64,000 bases of DNA from Xylophilus sp. Leaf220 (GTDB taxonomy: Bacteria; Pseudomonadota; Gammaproteobacteria; Burkholderiales; Burkholderiaceae_C), in assembly GCF_001421705.1 (NCBI RefSeq), contig NZ_LMKO01000023.1:106638-170637 (forward strand), given 5' to 3'. This document shows positions 10,870 to 20,854 of the stretch, in pieces. The translations under genes were made by a program, and so were the position numbers. Every line of letters starts with the position of its first letter. Position 1 is the first letter of the stretch. The notes under the pieces are model-generated. The model searched no databases. It saw only the letters and a list, made by a program, of their open reading frames with translations, and had not been told where the DNA came from.

Positions 10870-11223
10870 ATGAAGCTGATCCTTAAATGGCTGCTGAGCG
10901 CGGCCGCCCTGCTGTCCGTGGCCTACGTGTACGACGGCGTCGAAGTGCGCGATTTCACCGCCGCCTTGGTGGCCGCCTTCGTCATCGGCCTGTTCAACGT
11001 CGTGCTGCGGCCGGTCCTGGTCGTGCTGACGCTGCCGGTGACGGTCATCACGCTGGGGCTCTTTCTCTTCGTCATCAACGCGCTGATGTTCTGGGCCGCC
11101 TCGGGCGTGCTCACCGGTTTCCACGTCACCGGCTTCGGCGCGGCGCTGATCGGCTCGCTGCTCTACTCGGTGCTGGGCATCGTGATCGAGTCAGCGCTCG
11201 GCGGCCTCTTCTCGAAGGCGTAG
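10870..11223 (+). CDS. Phage holin family IV-like membrane protein
   Basis: 117 residues, almost entirely four hydrophobic segments (about 4-22, 32-52, 57-80, 88-112) separated by short loops. LRPVLVVLTLPVTVITLGLF is the signature of the YvlD / mycobacterial 4TMS holin family. Despite the name, chromosomal members are ordinary small membrane proteins of unknown role. ATG at 10870 follows TTTTGGG only weakly; an in-frame GTG at 10855 is possible. Its 3' end overlaps the 3' end of the opposite-strand M48 gene by 33 bases. Confidence 0.88.
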   Translation: MKLILKWLLSAAALLSVAYVYDGVEVRDFTAALVAAFVIGLFNVVLRPVLVVLTLPVTVITLGLFLFVINALMFWAASGVLTGFHVTGFGAALIGSLLYSVLGIVIESALGGLFSKA

Positions 11224-12822
11224 CTCGGCCTCGCGCAGGCGGGTGTCGATGATCGACGCCTCCACGTAGTCGGCACCCGGGCCGCCGGCCCGCATCAGCT
11301 CCTGCCCGGCCCGGTACCGGTCGACAGCGCCCTGCCAGTCCACATGGGCGACCTGCGCCTCGGCCTCGGCCCGCAGGGCGCGCAGCGGCTGGCCGTCGGC
11401 GCGGTAGGCGGTCGCCAGCAGTTGCCAGGCGGTGGCGTCGCGCGGGTTGCGGGCCACCCAGGTCTGCAGCCGGTCGGATACGTCGCGGGCGCCGCTGCCG
11501 TGCTGGCTGGCCTGGGCGTAGTAGAGCAGCTCGGGCCGGCCGGCCGGTGCCGCCTTGTCGGCCGGCGCGGCCAGGGAGGCCGCGGCCGCCGCGCCGCGGT
11601 TCTCGGTGAGTTCGATCTCGGCGCCCAGCAGCCGCGCCAGGCGTGCCGGCCGCGCGTCGCCGGCCACCAGCGGCACCAGCCGGGCCGCGAGCCTGCGGGC
11701 ATGGTCCAGGTCGCGCTGCTGCACGCTGGCGAGGGCACCGGCATAGAGCGCCACCACCTGCCGCGCCGGCGGCTGGGCCTTGAAGCCGCCCTGGTCCGGC
11801 TCGCCCGCCCAGGCGCGCAGGGCATCGACGCCGGGCCGCGACACGACCCGGGCGCGGGCGGCGATCATCGCGTGCTCCAGCCCGCCGGGCATCGCCGCGG
11901 CGGTGACGTTGATCGCCGGCAGCACGCCGGCGGTGGACGGCGCCCGGGCGGGATCGGCATCGGGCGCGCGGCCGGCCGTGTCGGGCACGAGCCCTGCCAT
12001 CGGCAGCCGGGAGCGCATGTCGGCGATCCGCTCGGTGGTGAGCGGGTGGCTGCGCAAATACGGGAACGATCCGTTGTCGTTGATCCGCGAGGCCTGCTGC
12101 AGCTTCTCGAACATGCCGGCGAAGCCCTGCCCGTCGAAGCCCGCGCCGGTCATCACGCCGTAGCCCACCCGGTCGGCCTCGCGCTCCATCGCCCGGGAGA
12201 AGTTGAGTTGGCCCTGGGCATGGACCGCCGTGCCGCCGACGATCAGCGCGTTGGCCGCCTGCGGGCTGCGGCTGGCGGCCAGCGCGCCCATCACCATCGC
12301 GGCCAGCATCAGCGGGGTGCTGCGGCTCTGCTGCGTCATCAGGCGGGAGATGTGCCGCTGCGTCACATGGCTCAGCTCGTGCGCCAGCACCGAGGCAAGT
12401 TCGTCGCGCGACGCGGTGATCGCGATCAGCCCGGCATGCACGCCCAGGTAGCCGCCCGGCAGCGCGAAGGCGTTGACCGTACGGTCGCGGCCCAGCAGCA
12501 CCTCCCAGGCGAAGCGCTCCTGCAGCTCGTCGCTCATCTCGCCGCGGGCGCGTGCCGCCGCCATCAGGGATTGCCAGATCGTCTGGATGTACTCGACCAG
12601 CACCGGGTCGTCGACGAAGTCCGGGTCGCGGTAGAGCGAGCGGGCGATGCGGTCGCCCAGCCGGCGCTCGGCAGCGGCGCTCATCTCGCTGCCGTCGCCC
12701 AGCGTCGGCAGCTGCGCATGCACGGCGGCGGGCAGCGCCAGCGGTACCGCCACCGCGGCGATCAGCAGGGTGCGCAGGGGCCGGCGCAGCGCCCGCGGGC
12801 AGGACGGGAAGGCGAAAGGCAT
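11191..12822 (-). CDS. BepA-like M48 zinc metalloprotease with TPR domain
   Basis: 543 residues. A signal peptide (1-36, ending AVHAQ) sends it to the periplasm. The peptidase core (about 45-290) has the zinc motif HELSH (148-152), with a later EREAD segment supplying the third ligand. The second half (about 310-530) is Ala/Leu-rich helical repeats of the TPR type. This order is that of BepA/YfgC, which assembles or degrades outer-membrane barrel proteins such as LptD with the BAM complex; that role is inferred. The start is set by the signal peptide at ATG 12822; the frame is open further upstream but without a better start. Convergent with the holin-like gene, and divergent from moaC across 155 bases. 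Confidence 0.92.
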   Translation of the reverse strand: MPFAFPSCPRALRRPLRTLLIAAVAVPLALPAAVHAQLPTLGDGSEMSAAAERRLGDRIARSLYRDPDFVDDPVLVEYIQTIWQSLMAAARARGEMSDELQERFAWEVLLGRDRTVNAFALPGGYLGVHAGLIAITASRDELASVLAHELSHVTQRHISRLMTQQSRSTPLMLAAMVMGALAASRSPQAANALIVGGTAVHAQGQLNFSRAMEREADRVGYGVMTGAGFDGQGFAGMFEKLQQASRINDNGSFPYLRSHPLTTERIADMRSRLPMAGLVPDTAGRAPDADPARAPSTAGVLPAINVTAAAMPGGLEHAMIAARARVVSRPGVDALRAWAGEPDQGGFKAQPPARQVVALYAGALASVQQRDLDHARRLAARLVPLVAGDARPARLARLLGAEIELTENRGAAAAASLAAPADKAAPAGRPELLYYAQASQHGSGARDVSDRLQTWVARNPRDATAWQLLATAYRADGQPLRALRAEAEAQVAHVDWQGAVDRYRAGQELMRAGGPGADYVEASIIDTRLREAELRLREEAAER

Positions 12823-12977
12823 CGCCGTATGATGCGCGAAGACGGCGAACGTTCGGCGTTTTTCGCGCGTCCGGCGAGGCCATCGCAACCCGCCGCACCC
12901 CTGCACCGGCCTGCGCCGCCGCGTCGTCCACCCCTCGCCTTCGTTCCTTTCTGCCCACGCTGTTCCTGGAGAGCGCC

Positions 12978-13460
12978 ATGAGTACCCTCACCCATTTCGA
13001 CGACGCCGGCCAGGCCCACATGGTGGACGTGGGCGCCAAGGAAGCCACGCACCGCGTGGCGGTCGCCACCGGCCTGATCCGGATGCGCGGCGAGACCTTG
13101 ACCCTGGTCGAGGCCGGCACCGCCAAAAAGGGCGACGTGCTGGGCGTCGCCCGCATCGCCGCGATCCAGGCCGCCAAGCGCACCAGCGACCTGATCCCGC
13201 TCTGCCATCCGCTGGCGCTGACCCGGGTGAAAGTCGAGTTCGCGACCGAGCGCAGCGGCGGCACCGGGCAGGTGGCCTGCACCGTGACGGTCGAGACGGT
13301 CGGCCCCACCGGCGTGGAGATGGAAGCCCTGACCGCGGTGCAGGTCGGCCTGCTGACCATCTACGACATGTGCAAGGCGGCCGACCGCGGCATGGTGATG
13401 ACCGACGTGCGGGTGCTGGAGAAGCACGGCGGCGCGTCGGGGAGCTACATCGGAGCCTAA
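12978..13460 (+). CDS. moaC: Cyclic pyranopterin monophosphate synthase
   Basis: 160 residues, the normal size. Together with MoaA it converts GTP into cyclic pyranopterin monophosphate, the first step of molybdenum cofactor synthesis. Typical MoaC strings are present: [32 protein letters not shown] (with the catalytic-site histidine), [20 protein letters not shown] and [14 protein letters not shown] lies 6 bases before ATG 12978. No other moa gene is adjacent. Followed directly by a tandem family B repeat. Confidence 0.97.
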   Translation: MSTLTHFDDAGQAHMVDVGAKEATHRVAVATGLIRMRGETLTLVEAGTAKKGDVLGVARIAAIQAAKRTSDLIPLCHPLALTRVKVEFATERSGGTGQVACTVTVETVGPTGVEMEALTAVQVGLLTIYDMCKAADRGMVMTDVRVLEKHGGASGSYIGA

Positions 13461-13606
13461 CGCTCCCCCAGGATACGCACTTCGTGTCTTCGCCTACCCC
13501 CGCCGGGGGTAGCTTTGGCACTCCCCAGGCTACGCACTTCGTGTCTCCGCCTACCCCCTCGCCGGGGCAACCCCGGTAGTCCGGCAGAGCCGGTCCTACG
13601 GGGTTC
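13461..13606 (+). repeat. Intergenic repeat family B, copy 4, partial tandem duplication
   Basis: Starts at the base after the moaC stop. The first unit (13461-13513) holds only the CCCCCAGGATACGCACTTCG and CCCCCGCCGGGGGT modules; the second (13516-13606) repeats them as CTCCCCAGGCTACGCACTTC and continues through the closing CCGGCAGAGCCGG hairpin. This shows that the first half of the repeat can duplicate on its own. Confidence 0.85.
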
Positions 13607-13669
13607 CGGGTCAGGTCATGGTCTGCGTGGCGGGGCGGTTCGGCTCGATGACATGCCCTGCCCTACCCT

Positions 13670-14734
13670 TCAGGCGCCGAAGAGGTCGTTGCCGCTGGCG
13701 GGCGGGGCCACGCCCAGGTGGCGGAAGGCGGCCACGGTGGCGATGCGGCCGCGCGGGGTGCGCTGCAGGTAGCCCTGCTGAATCAGGTAGGGCTCGATCA
13801 CGTCCTCGATCGTGCCGGCGTCCTCGCCGATGCTGGCGGCGATGTTCTCCAGCCCGACCGGGCCACCGTCGAAGCGGTGGATCACCGCCTCCAGCAGCTT
13901 GCGGTCCATCACGTCGAAGCCCTGCGGATCGACGTCGAGCATCGCCAGCGCGCGGTCGGCGATGTCGCGGGTGATGCGGCCGTCGCTCTTGACGTCGGCG
14001 TAGTCGCGCACCCGGCGCAGCAGCCGGTTGGCGATGCGCGGCGTGCCGCGGCTGCGGCGGGCGATCTCGTAGCCGCCGTCGGCGTCCATCGGTGCGTTCA
14101 GCAGGCCGGCGCTGCGGGTCACGATGCGGGCCAGTTCCTCGGCGGTGTAGAACTCGAGCCGCGCCACGATGCCGAAACGGTCGCGCAGCGGGTTGGTCAG
14201 CATGCCGGCACGGGTGGTGGCGCCCACCAGGGTGAAGGGCTGCAGGTCGAGCTTGATGCTGCGCGCGGCCGGGCCCTCGCCGATCATGATGTCGATCTGG
14301 TAGTCCTCCAGCGCCGGGTAGAGGATTTCCTCGACCACCGGGGAGAGCCGGTGGATCTCGTCGATGAAGAGCACGTCGTTCTTCTCGAGGTTGGTCAGCA
14401 GCGCCGCCAGGTCCTTCGGCTTTTCCAGCACCGGCCCGCTGGTCTGGCGCAAATTGACGCCCAGCTCGGCCGCGACGATGTGGCTCAGCGTCGTCTTGCC
14501 GAGCCCGGGCGGGCCGAACAGCAGCACATGGTCGAGCGCCTCGCCGCGCTTCTTGGCCGCGCCGATGAAGATCTCCAGCTGCTCCCGCGCCTTGGCCTGG
14601 CCGATGTAGTCGTCGAGCAGCTTGGGCCGCAGCGCCCGCTCGATCGCCTCTTCCTGGGGCGACGTGGGCGCCGCGGACACGACACGCCGTGCAGGGGCCG
14701 GGGCAGGCGCGAAATCGTCGGTGTGGATGGTCAT
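13670..14734 (-). CDS. ruvB: Holliday junction branch migration helicase RuvB
   Basis: 354 residues. Hexameric AAA+ motor that drives Holliday-junction migration with RuvA. Walker [10 protein letters not shown], Walker [12 protein letters not shown], sensor 1 VGATTRAG, arginine finger region [14 protein letters not shown], and a C-terminal winged helix ([13 protein letters not shown]) are all visible. The 40-residue N-terminal lead before the conserved [19 protein letters not shown] is Ala/Pro-rich. ATG at 14734 is taken; other starts further up lie in low-quality sequence. Unlike most proteobacteria, ruvA is not adjacent: a protease gene lies between. Confidence 0.97.
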   Translation of the reverse strand: MTIHTDDFAPAPAPARRVVSAAPTSPQEEAIERALRPKLLDDYIGQAKAREQLEIFIGAAKKRGEALDHVLLFGPPGLGKTTLSHIVAAELGVNLRQTSGPVLEKPKDLAALLTNLEKNDVLFIDEIHRLSPVVEEILYPALEDYQIDIMIGEGPAARSIKLDLQPFTLVGATTRAGMLTNPLRDRFGIVARLEFYTAEELARIVTRSAGLLNAPMDADGGYEIARRSRGTPRIANRLLRRVRDYADVKSDGRITRDIADRALAMLDVDPQGFDVMDRKLLEAVIHRFDGGPVGLENIAASIGEDAGTIEDVIEPYLIQQGYLQRTPRGRIATVAAFRHLGVAPPASGNDLFGA

Positions 14735-14846
14735 GGGGCGCGGTCGGGAAGCGGGGCGTGGGACAGGCTGCGATTGTGCCAAGTCGGTCACCGAGCGGCG
14801 CCATGGAGACCCATGCTGGAGCGAAAGATTAAGGGGCTTCCCCGCC

Positions 14847-14900
14847 GCTATTGAAACCATAGCGCCCTACCCTTAACCAGCGTTGGCTGCAGGCTCAAGA
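14847..14900 (+). repeat. Intergenic repeat family A, diverged copy 3
   Basis: GCTATTGAAACCATAGC arm followed by a worn second arm (CCAGCGTTGGCTG). It resembles the copy at 22903 more than the GCCGGC type. It lies between the protease stop and the ruvB start. Confidence 0.55.
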
Positions 14901-14904
14901 GCAC

Positions 14905-14928
14905 GAAAGCGGCCAAAAGGCCGCTTTC
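14905..14928 (-). terminator. Perfect stem-loop downstream of the protease gene
   Basis: GAAAGCGGCC / GGCCGCTTTC form a 10-bp perfect stem with an AAAA loop, 37 bases after the minus-strand protease stop. On the minus strand no T-run follows (GTGCTC), so it may be a Rho-independent-like or 3'-stabilising hairpin rather than a classical terminator. Confidence 0.4.
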
Positions 14929-14965
14929 AAAAAGGGCCATCGGATGCCCCGTGCTCAGCGTCTTA

Positions 14966-16936
14966 TTACTGCCCGGTCCACGCGTAGTAGGCAATTCCTT
15001 CCAACTGGTAGGTCGGATAGGTCTGAACCACGAAGTCTTTCTCCGACGCGCTGATGGTGTAGAAATGGGTGTTCAGATTGGCGCTGTAGAAGCGGTACAT
15101 CGCATTGGCGTTCCCGCCGGTGCCGGCCTGGGCGTACCAGCTGGGACCTTCGTACGAGAACTGAGGATAGCTGGCGATCACCGAATCACGCTCGGCGGCG
15201 CTGATCGTGTAGAAATGCCGTCCGGTTTGCGTGTTGTAGAACCGGTAGACCGGCGAAGTTCCTGAAGCCTGCGCGCCGTAGGCGTAGAAGCCAATGCCTT
15301 CGTAGCTGAACGATGGGTAGGTCGAGATGACACCGTCGCGTTCGGCCGCATTCATCGTAAAGAAGTGGGCACCCGTCGCCGTGTTGTAGAACCGGTAGAC
15401 AGGCGATCGCGTGGTCGACGACGGTGCGACCGCGGGCCGCAGCCACTGGTTAAGCGCGGCATTGAACGCCGTGTCGAACCGGCCGTAGACGCCGCGTCGC
15501 GTCGACGTATCGGTGCAACTGCCGGTGCCGGCATAGAGCTGGCCGATCAGCATGCGGCCGCCGCCGAGCGTCGCGAAGATGCCCGATCCGCTGCTCCCGC
15601 CTTCGGTCAGTCCACTGCTCCAGTTCACATTCAGGTAGCGCCCGCTGGTCACGTTGCTGGCGCTGCACGAGACGTTCTCGCCGCCTGCGCTGGTGCAGTT
15701 CAGGTAGCTGGCCAGGGCACCCTGGGCGTACTTCTGCAGATCGCCGCCCGGATGGTGGATGCCGACCAGGTCGGCGCCCACCGCGGGCTGGCCGAGGGAC
15801 CAGCCCGCGAATTCCGCGCCGGCCGGTGCGGCGTTGTTCAGCCGCATGAACGAGGTGTCGGTGCTGTCGCTGGCGTAGAGCAGCGTGGCGCCGCCGCGCA
15901 GCACGGCCACGCCGCTGGCCGGCGTGCCGCTGTTGCAGCTGGACGACTTGTAGAAGAACGCCGTGACCAGTGTGGAGGCCACCGTCTGCGACGAGATGCA
16001 GTGGTTGGCGCTCAGGAAGTACGGCGTGCCGTCGTTGTTGGTGTTGTTCAGCAGCGTGCCGGTGCAGACATAGCTGTTGGCACCCTGCACGAAGGACATC
16101 CGCGCCGTAGCGTTGCGCTGGGTCGTATTGCCCGCGGTGCAGTTCACGTCGATCTCGCAGCTGCCCGAGGCCAGCGTCTTCAGCGCCTCCGGATCGGCCG
16201 TGGCCGAGACTTTCAGATGCGAGATCTGCGGCACCGAGACGTCGACCGCGCTGCCGGGCACGCCGGCGGGCAGCACGATCTCGACCGTCGCCTCGTCGCC
16301 GTCGACCGGCGGCAGCCAGTAGGTGCGGTCGGCGTCCGACATGCCGCCGGCCATGCGGTTGAGCGAGAGCACGTCCAGAACTTCGCGGCCGGAGACCTGG
16401 TAGGCGGTGTCCTGGCCCTGGGCGTAGACCCGCAGCGTGGCGCCGGCGGGCAGCTTGCGGACCAGCAGGCCGATCCGCACCGCCGCGGCGCCCGGCGACT
16501 GGAAGCTGATGGCAGCCGCCAGCGTGGTGGCGGTGGCCGGCGACCAGACCAGGTGGCTGGCCATGCCGGCCGCGGTGGCCGTCTGCTGCACCAGCCGGCC
16601 GCTGCCGATCTGCAGCGGCGCATCGGGGCCGTTCACCGTGGTGCGGGGCTGTACCGTGTTCTGGGTGGCGAGCATCGGCGCCAGGGCGACGCGGGCCGGC
16701 GCGGGCCGGGCGCCGCGGGTCGGCTCGGGGCTGGCCTGCTGCTGCAGCGGGTCCGCCGACGGCGCGTAGGAATCGAGCTGGGTGACCGCCGGAGCCGCCA
16801 CCGCCTCGGCGGCCGGGGCCGACCGGGTGCTGGCCGAGACCGCCACATTGTCTGAAGAGGCGCCGCCGCCACAGCCCGCCACGAGCAGTGCGGCTGCGAT
16901 GGCGCCCAGCGCGCGGATCCATGGAGTGCGGTTCAA
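14966..16936 (-). CDS. Secreted trypsin-like (lysyl-endopeptidase-type) lipoprotein with three DUF5648 repeats
   Basis: 656 residues. A lipoprotein signal peptide ends at LLVAGC (Cys22), followed by an Ala/Ser/Pro linker. The middle is a beta-rich pro-region (about 100-250) and then a serine-protease domain with His312 (SANHC), Asp360 (STDTSF) and Ser449 in GGSSGSG, the arrangement of lysyl endopeptidases. Paired cysteines (CEID..C, CTGT, C..C) suggest a secreted, disulfide-bonded enzyme. The C-terminus has three tandem DUF5648 units (about 511-560, 561-610, 611-656), each with YRFYN/S, HF(F/Y)T, A(A/S)E and a YP..Y/F.EG core; these are thought to bind surfaces or sugars. No ATG fits; TTG 16936 is preceded by GAGGGG at 6 bases and starts the signal peptide. 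It splits ruvA from ruvB. Confidence 0.88.
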   Translation of the reverse strand: MNRTPWIRALGAIAAALLVAGCGGGASSDNVAVSASTRSAPAAEAVAAPAVTQLDSYAPSADPLQQQASPEPTRGARPAPARVALAPMLATQNTVQPRTTVNGPDAPLQIGSGRLVQQTATAAGMASHLVWSPATATTLAAAISFQSPGAAAVRIGLLVRKLPAGATLRVYAQGQDTAYQVSGREVLDVLSLNRMAGGMSDADRTYWLPPVDGDEATVEIVLPAGVPGSAVDVSVPQISHLKVSATADPEALKTLASGSCEIDVNCTAGNTTQRNATARMSFVQGANSYVCTGTLLNNTNNDGTPYFLSANHCISSQTVASTLVTAFFYKSSSCNSGTPASGVAVLRGGATLLYASDSTDTSFMRLNNAAPAGAEFAGWSLGQPAVGADLVGIHHPGGDLQKYAQGALASYLNCTSAGGENVSCSASNVTSGRYLNVNWSSGLTEGGSSGSGIFATLGGGRMLIGQLYAGTGSCTDTSTRRGVYGRFDTAFNAALNQWLRPAVAPSSTTRSPVYRFYNTATGAHFFTMNAAERDGVISTYPSFSYEGIGFYAYGAQASGTSPVYRFYNTQTGRHFYTISAAERDSVIASYPQFSYEGPSWYAQAGTGGNANAMYRFYSANLNTHFYTISASEKDFVVQTYPTYQLEGIAYYAWTGQ

Positions 16937-17061
16937 GCTCGTCCCCTCAAGTCGAAAACCCGGAGTGTGGCATGCCGGCTGGCCGAACGCACCACGAAGG
17001 GTATGGGCGGTCGCAGGATGCGGCGGCGGCGCCACGGAGGCTGCCGCCCTCGCTGCCCCGC

Positions 17062-17634
17062 CTACTTGCCCAGCGCCCGCAACGCCAGCTTGATGCCCTC
17101 GCTAACCCCCACGTCGGCCGGCAGCGCCTTGAGCGCCGCGCTGGCCTCCTTGTCGCTGTAGCCCAGGGCGATCAGTGCCTGCAGGATGTCCGCCTGGGCG
17201 TCGCTGGCGGTGCCGGTGCGCACGCCGATGTCGGCGCCCAGCTTGCCCTTCAGCTCCAGCAGCAGCCGCTCGGCCGTCTTCTTGCCGATGCCCGGCACCT
17301 TGACCAGCCGGCCGGTCTCCTGCAGCGAGACGGCCTGGGCCAGCTCGCCGACGTTCATGCCCGACAGCACCGCCAGCGCCATCCGCGGGCCGATGCCCGA
17401 GATCCTGACCAGCAGCCGGAAGGCGTCGCATTCCTGCGCGGTGAGGAAGCCGTAGAGCAGCTGCGCATCCTCGCGCACGATGAAATGGGTCAGCAGCACG
17501 ACCCGCTCGCCGGTGGCGGGCAGGTTGTAGAAGGTGCTCATCGGCACATCGACCTCGTAGCCGACGCCCTGCACGTCCAGCAGTACCTGGGGCGGGTTCT
17601 TCTCGGCCAGCAGGCCGTGGAGCCGGCCGATCAC
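17062..17634 (-). CDS. ruvA: Holliday junction DNA-binding protein RuvA
   Basis: 190 residues. Tetrameric protein that clamps the four-way junction and loads RuvB. The OB-fold domain I (about 1-65), two helix-hairpin-helix motifs ([15 protein letters not shown] and [17 protein letters not shown]) and the C-terminal RuvB-binding domain III (about 140-190, [15 protein letters not shown]) are in order. The start is GTG at 17634, giving the canonical [14 protein letters not shown] is 7 bases upstream. Not in an operon with ruvB (see the protease), and separated from htpG by a strong terminator. Confidence 0.96.
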   Translation of the reverse strand: MIGRLHGLLAEKNPPQVLLDVQGVGYEVDVPMSTFYNLPATGERVVLLTHFIVREDAQLLYGFLTAQECDAFRLLVRISGIGPRMALAVLSGMNVGELAQAVSLQETGRLVKVPGIGKKTAERLLLELKGKLGADIGVRTGTASDAQADILQALIALGYSDKEASAALKALPADVGVSEGIKLALRALGK

Positions 17635-17756
17635 CGGCTCGCTCCCGGGCGGAGGGCGATGAAAAGCGCAAGTGCGGAGCGAGGGTGGGGTGCGGGCGAC
17701 ATGGGAGGATGGTAGCGACGGCGCGGCAACGGCCCTGGTAGCCACGGCCGACCGGC

Positions 17757-17791
17757 AAAAAAAGACTCCCCCGCGGCATGCCCCGGGGGAG
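17757..17791 (-). terminator. Rho-independent terminator of htpG
   Basis: Read on the minus strand, CTCCCCCG... closes with CGGGGGAG (8-bp GC stem, 17766-17791) and is followed by TC and a run of seven T. It lies 83 bases beyond the htpG stop, after a family A repeat, and would isolate htpG from ruvA. Confidence 0.85.
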
Positions 17792-17792
17792 C

Positions 17793-17858
17793 GCTATCGA
17801 ATCGATAGCTGGTGGCCGGCGATCCACGCCGGCCACAGCCTCTTTTCATTCAGAAAAG
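17793..17858 (+). repeat. Intergenic repeat family A, copy 4 (best-preserved)
   Basis: GCTATCGAATCGATAGC arm (17793-17809), GGCCGGC...GCCGGCC arm, then ACAGCCTCTTTTCATTCAG. It ends 15 bases from the htpG stop and abuts the htpG terminator hairpin. Confidence 0.9.
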
Positions 17859-17873
17859 CAACGCGACCGCCCT

Positions 17874-19913
17874 TCAGACCAGCAGCGCATTCACCCGGCG
17901 CACATAGGCCGCAGGATCGGCCGGCAGGCCGCCTTCGGCCAGCAGGGCCTGGTCGAACAGGATGTTCGCCAGGTCGTCGAAATGTTCGCTGCCATCGAGC
18001 TTCTTCACCAGCGGATGCTCGGGATTCACCTCCAGCACCGGCTTGGTGTCGGGCGCGTTCTGGCCGGCCTGCTTCAGCATGCGGGCCAGCTGGCCGCTCA
18101 TGCCGTGCTCGTCGGCCACCAGGCAGGCGGGCGAATCGACCAGGCGGGTGGTGGAGCGCACGTCGGCCGCCTTGTCCTTGAGCGCCTCCTTCAGCTTGGC
18201 CAGCAGCGGCTTGACGCTTTCGGCGACCTCCTCGGCCGCCTTCTTCTCGTCCTCGTCCTGCAGCTTGCCCAGGTCGACCGCGCCCTTGGCGACCGACTGC
18301 AGCGGCGTGCCGTCGAACTCGGTCAGGTAGGTCAGGGCCCATTCGTCGACCCGCTCGGCCATCAGCAGCACTTCGATGCCCTTCTTCTTGAAGACTTCGA
18401 GGTGCGGGCTGTTCTTGGCCGCGGCCAGGCTGTCGGCGGTGATGTAGTAGATCGCGTCCTGGCCTTCCTTCATCCGGCTCTTGTAGTCGGCGAAGGAGAC
18501 GCTGGTCGTCTCGGTGGTGGTCGAGGCGAAGCGCAGCAGCTTGGCGATCCGGTCGCGGTTGGCGAAGTCCTCGCCCAGGCCTTCCTTGAGCACCGAGCCG
18601 AACTCGGCATAGAACTTGGCGTACTTGCCGCTCTCGTCTGCGAACTCCGCCGCCGCCTCGGCCGCCGAGGTGGCGGTGTTCTTGTCGACCACGTCGGTCA
18701 CTTCGGTCGGCTCGGGGGCCGGCACCGCCTCGCCGGATCCGATGTCGATCTTGCCTTCGCCGCTCTCCGGCGCGGTCTTCTGCTTCTTGGCCAGGTCTTC
18801 GAGCATCGACAGCACGCGCTTGGTGCTGCCGTCGCGGATCGCGCGCACGTCGCGGCTTTCCTGCAGCAGTTCGCGGCTCACGTTGAGCGGCAGGTCGGCC
18901 GAATCGACCACGCCCTTGACGAAGCGCAGATAGCTCGGCAGCAGCGCCTCGGCGTCGTCCATGATGAACACGCGCTTGACGTAGAGCTTCACGCCCGCCT
19001 TCTTGTCGCGGTTCCACAGGTCGTAGGGCGCGGTGGCCGGGATGTAGAGCAGCTGCGTGTACTCGGTGCTGCCCTCGACCCGGTTGTGGCTCCAGGCGAG
19101 CGGCGCCTCCTGGTCGTGGCTGATCTGCTTGTAGAACTCGGCGTACTGCTCGGCGGTGACGTCCTTCTTCGGCCGGGTCCAGAGGGCGCTGGCCTTGTTG
19201 ACGGTTTCCCACTCGCCGGTCTTGGCCATGTCGCCCGGCTGGTCGTTCTCGCCTTCCTTCCACTCCTCCTTCTCCATCAGGATCGGCAGGCTGATGTGGT
19301 CGGAGTACTTGGCGATGATCTGCTTCAACTTCCAGGCGTTGAGGTACTCATCGGCATCGTCGCGCAGGTGCAGGGTGACGGCGGTGCCGCGCTGGGCGCG
19401 CTCGATGCGCTCCACCTCGAACTCGCCGGCGCCGCCGCTGACCCAGCGCACGCCCTCCGCCGCAGGCACGCCGGCCCGGCGCGATTCGACGGTGATCTTG
19501 TCGGCGACGATGAAGCCCGAGTAGAAGCCCACGCCGAACTGGCCGATCAGCTGGCCCTGCTCCGACGCGTTGGCCTTCTGGTCGGACGACAGCTTGCTCA
19601 TGAAGTCCTTGGTGCCGCTCTTGGCGATCGTGCCCAGGTTCTCGATGGCGTCCTGCTCGGTCAGGCCGATGCCGTTGTCGGCGATGGTGAGCGTCTTAGC
19701 GGCCTTGTCGAACGACACCCGCACTTCCAGCGTGGGCTGGTCTTCGTAGAGGGCCGGCTTGTCGAGCGCCTCGAAGCGCAGCTTGTCGCAGGCGTCCGAT
19801 GCGTTGGAGACCAGCTCGCGCACGAAGATCTCCTTGTTGGAGTACAGCGAGTGGGTGACGAGGTGCAGCAGCTGGGCGACTTCGGCCTGGAAGGATAGTT
19901 TTTGCTTGGTCAT
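17874..19913 (-). CDS. htpG: Molecular chaperone HtpG (bacterial Hsp90) with middle-domain insertion
   Basis: 679 residues, against 624 in E. coli. The N-terminal GHKL ATPase domain has [19 protein letters not shown] (79-83) and GQFGVGFYS. The middle domain (about 240-540) has the catalytic-arginine region and [10 protein letters not shown]. The extra length is largely one Glu/Ala/Thr-rich, low-complexity insertion at about residues 379-428, between MLEDLAKKQ and [16 protein letters not shown], where E. coli has only a few residues. The C-terminal dimerisation domain is intact. No sigma-32 promoter was obvious upstream. The ATG at 19913 follows AGTGGAAC weakly but gives the standard N-terminus. 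It ends in a family A repeat and strong terminator. Confidence 0.97.
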   Translation of the reverse strand: MTKQKLSFQAEVAQLLHLVTHSLYSNKEIFVRELVSNASDACDKLRFEALDKPALYEDQPTLEVRVSFDKAAKTLTIADNGIGLTEQDAIENLGTIAKSGTKDFMSKLSSDQKANASEQGQLIGQFGVGFYSGFIVADKITVESRRAGVPAAEGVRWVSGGAGEFEVERIERAQRGTAVTLHLRDDADEYLNAWKLKQIIAKYSDHISLPILMEKEEWKEGENDQPGDMAKTGEWETVNKASALWTRPKKDVTAEQYAEFYKQISHDQEAPLAWSHNRVEGSTEYTQLLYIPATAPYDLWNRDKKAGVKLYVKRVFIMDDAEALLPSYLRFVKGVVDSADLPLNVSRELLQESRDVRAIRDGSTKRVLSMLEDLAKKQKTAPESGEGKIDIGSGEAVPAPEPTEVTDVVDKNTATSAAEAAAEFADESGKYAKFYAEFGSVLKEGLGEDFANRDRIAKLLRFASTTTETTSVSFADYKSRMKEGQDAIYYITADSLAAAKNSPHLEVFKKKGIEVLLMAERVDEWALTYLTEFDGTPLQSVAKGAVDLGKLQDEDEKKAAEEVAESVKPLLAKLKEALKDKAADVRSTTRLVDSPACLVADEHGMSGQLARMLKQAGQNAPDTKPVLEVNPEHPLVKKLDGSEHFDDLANILFDQALLAEGGLPADPAAYVRRVNALLV

Positions 19914-20084
19914 GGCAGGAAGTGGAACAGGAGGACGAACGACAGGAAAAAAATATCGTGGCGGCACGGGCGCACGGCCCGCGACCTCGCCAGATGGAGC
20001 CGCATTCTGACCGCTTCAAGGGGGCGGCATGCGGTGGCTACACTTTCCCGATCCGCCACCCCGTGGCCCACCGAAAGCCCGCCG

Positions 20085-20840
20085 ATGCGCCTCGCCCCCG
20101 CCCTCACCCTGGTCGCCGCCCTGATCGCCGGCACCGCCCATGCCGAAACGGTGAAGGTGCTGACCGCCGGCGCCTTCAAGCAGGTGGTCGTGGCCCTGGT
20201 GCCCGCCTTCGAGGCCCGCACCGGCCACAAGGTCGAGGTGCTGAACGACACCGCCGGCGCCCTGGCCAAGCGGGTCGAGGGCGGCGAGGCGTTCGACGTG
20301 CTGATCCTCACGCCCGCCGGCCTGCAGCCCCTGGTCGCCAAGGGCACGGTGGCGCCCGGGCTGCGGCCGCTGGCGCAGGTGGGCATCGGCGTGGCGGTGA
20401 AGGCCGGTACGCCGGTGCCCGACGTCTCGACCCTGCCGCTGTTCCGCCAGGCGCTGCTGGCGGCGCACAAGGTGGCCTACATCGACCCTGCCTCGGGCGG
20501 CTCCAGCGGCATCTACCTGAACGGCCTGTTCCGCCGGATGGGCCTGGCCGAGCAGATGCGCGGCAAGGCGGTGCTGGTGCCGGGCGGCCTGGTCGCCGAA
20601 CGCCTGGTGACCGGCGAGGCCGACCTGGCGGTGCACCAGATCAGCGAGATCCTACCGGTGGCCGGCGCCACGCTGGCCGGCCCCTTGCCGGCCGAGGTGC
20701 AGAACACCACCAGCTACATCGGCGCGGTCTCGGCCCGCCCTGCGCACCCCGAGGCGGCCCAGGCCTTCCTGGCGGCGCTGGCGGCGCCCGAGGCGGCCGA
20801 GGTGCTGCGCGCCAAGGGCATGGAGCCCCCGGCCCGCTGA
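20085..20840 (+). CDS. ModA-like periplasmic substrate-binding protein
   Basis: 251 residues with a signal peptide (1-20, ending AHAE). The mature part matches molybdate-binding-type proteins: VKVLTAGAFKQVVVALVPAFEARTGHKVEV, DVLILTPAGL, and PASGGSSGIYL for anion binding. No permease or ATPase gene is adjacent, so it may be an orphan binding protein. Many such orphan ModA-like proteins in betaproteobacteria are annotated only as substrate-binding domain proteins. The ligand (molybdate, tungstate or an organic acid) is open. Divergent from htpG; its 3' end faces the GGDEF gene 14 bases away. Confidence 0.87.
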   Translation: MRLAPALTLVAALIAGTAHAETVKVLTAGAFKQVVVALVPAFEARTGHKVEVLNDTAGALAKRVEGGEAFDVLILTPAGLQPLVAKGTVAPGLRPLAQVGIGVAVKAGTPVPDVSTLPLFRQALLAAHKVAYIDPASGGSSGIYLNGLFRRMGLAEQMRGKAVLVPGGLVAERLVTGEADLAVHQISEILPVAGATLAGPLPAEVQNTTSYIGAVSARPAHPEAAQAFLAALAAPEAAEVLRAKGMEPPAR

Positions 20841-20854
20841 GCCGGCTCGCCGGT

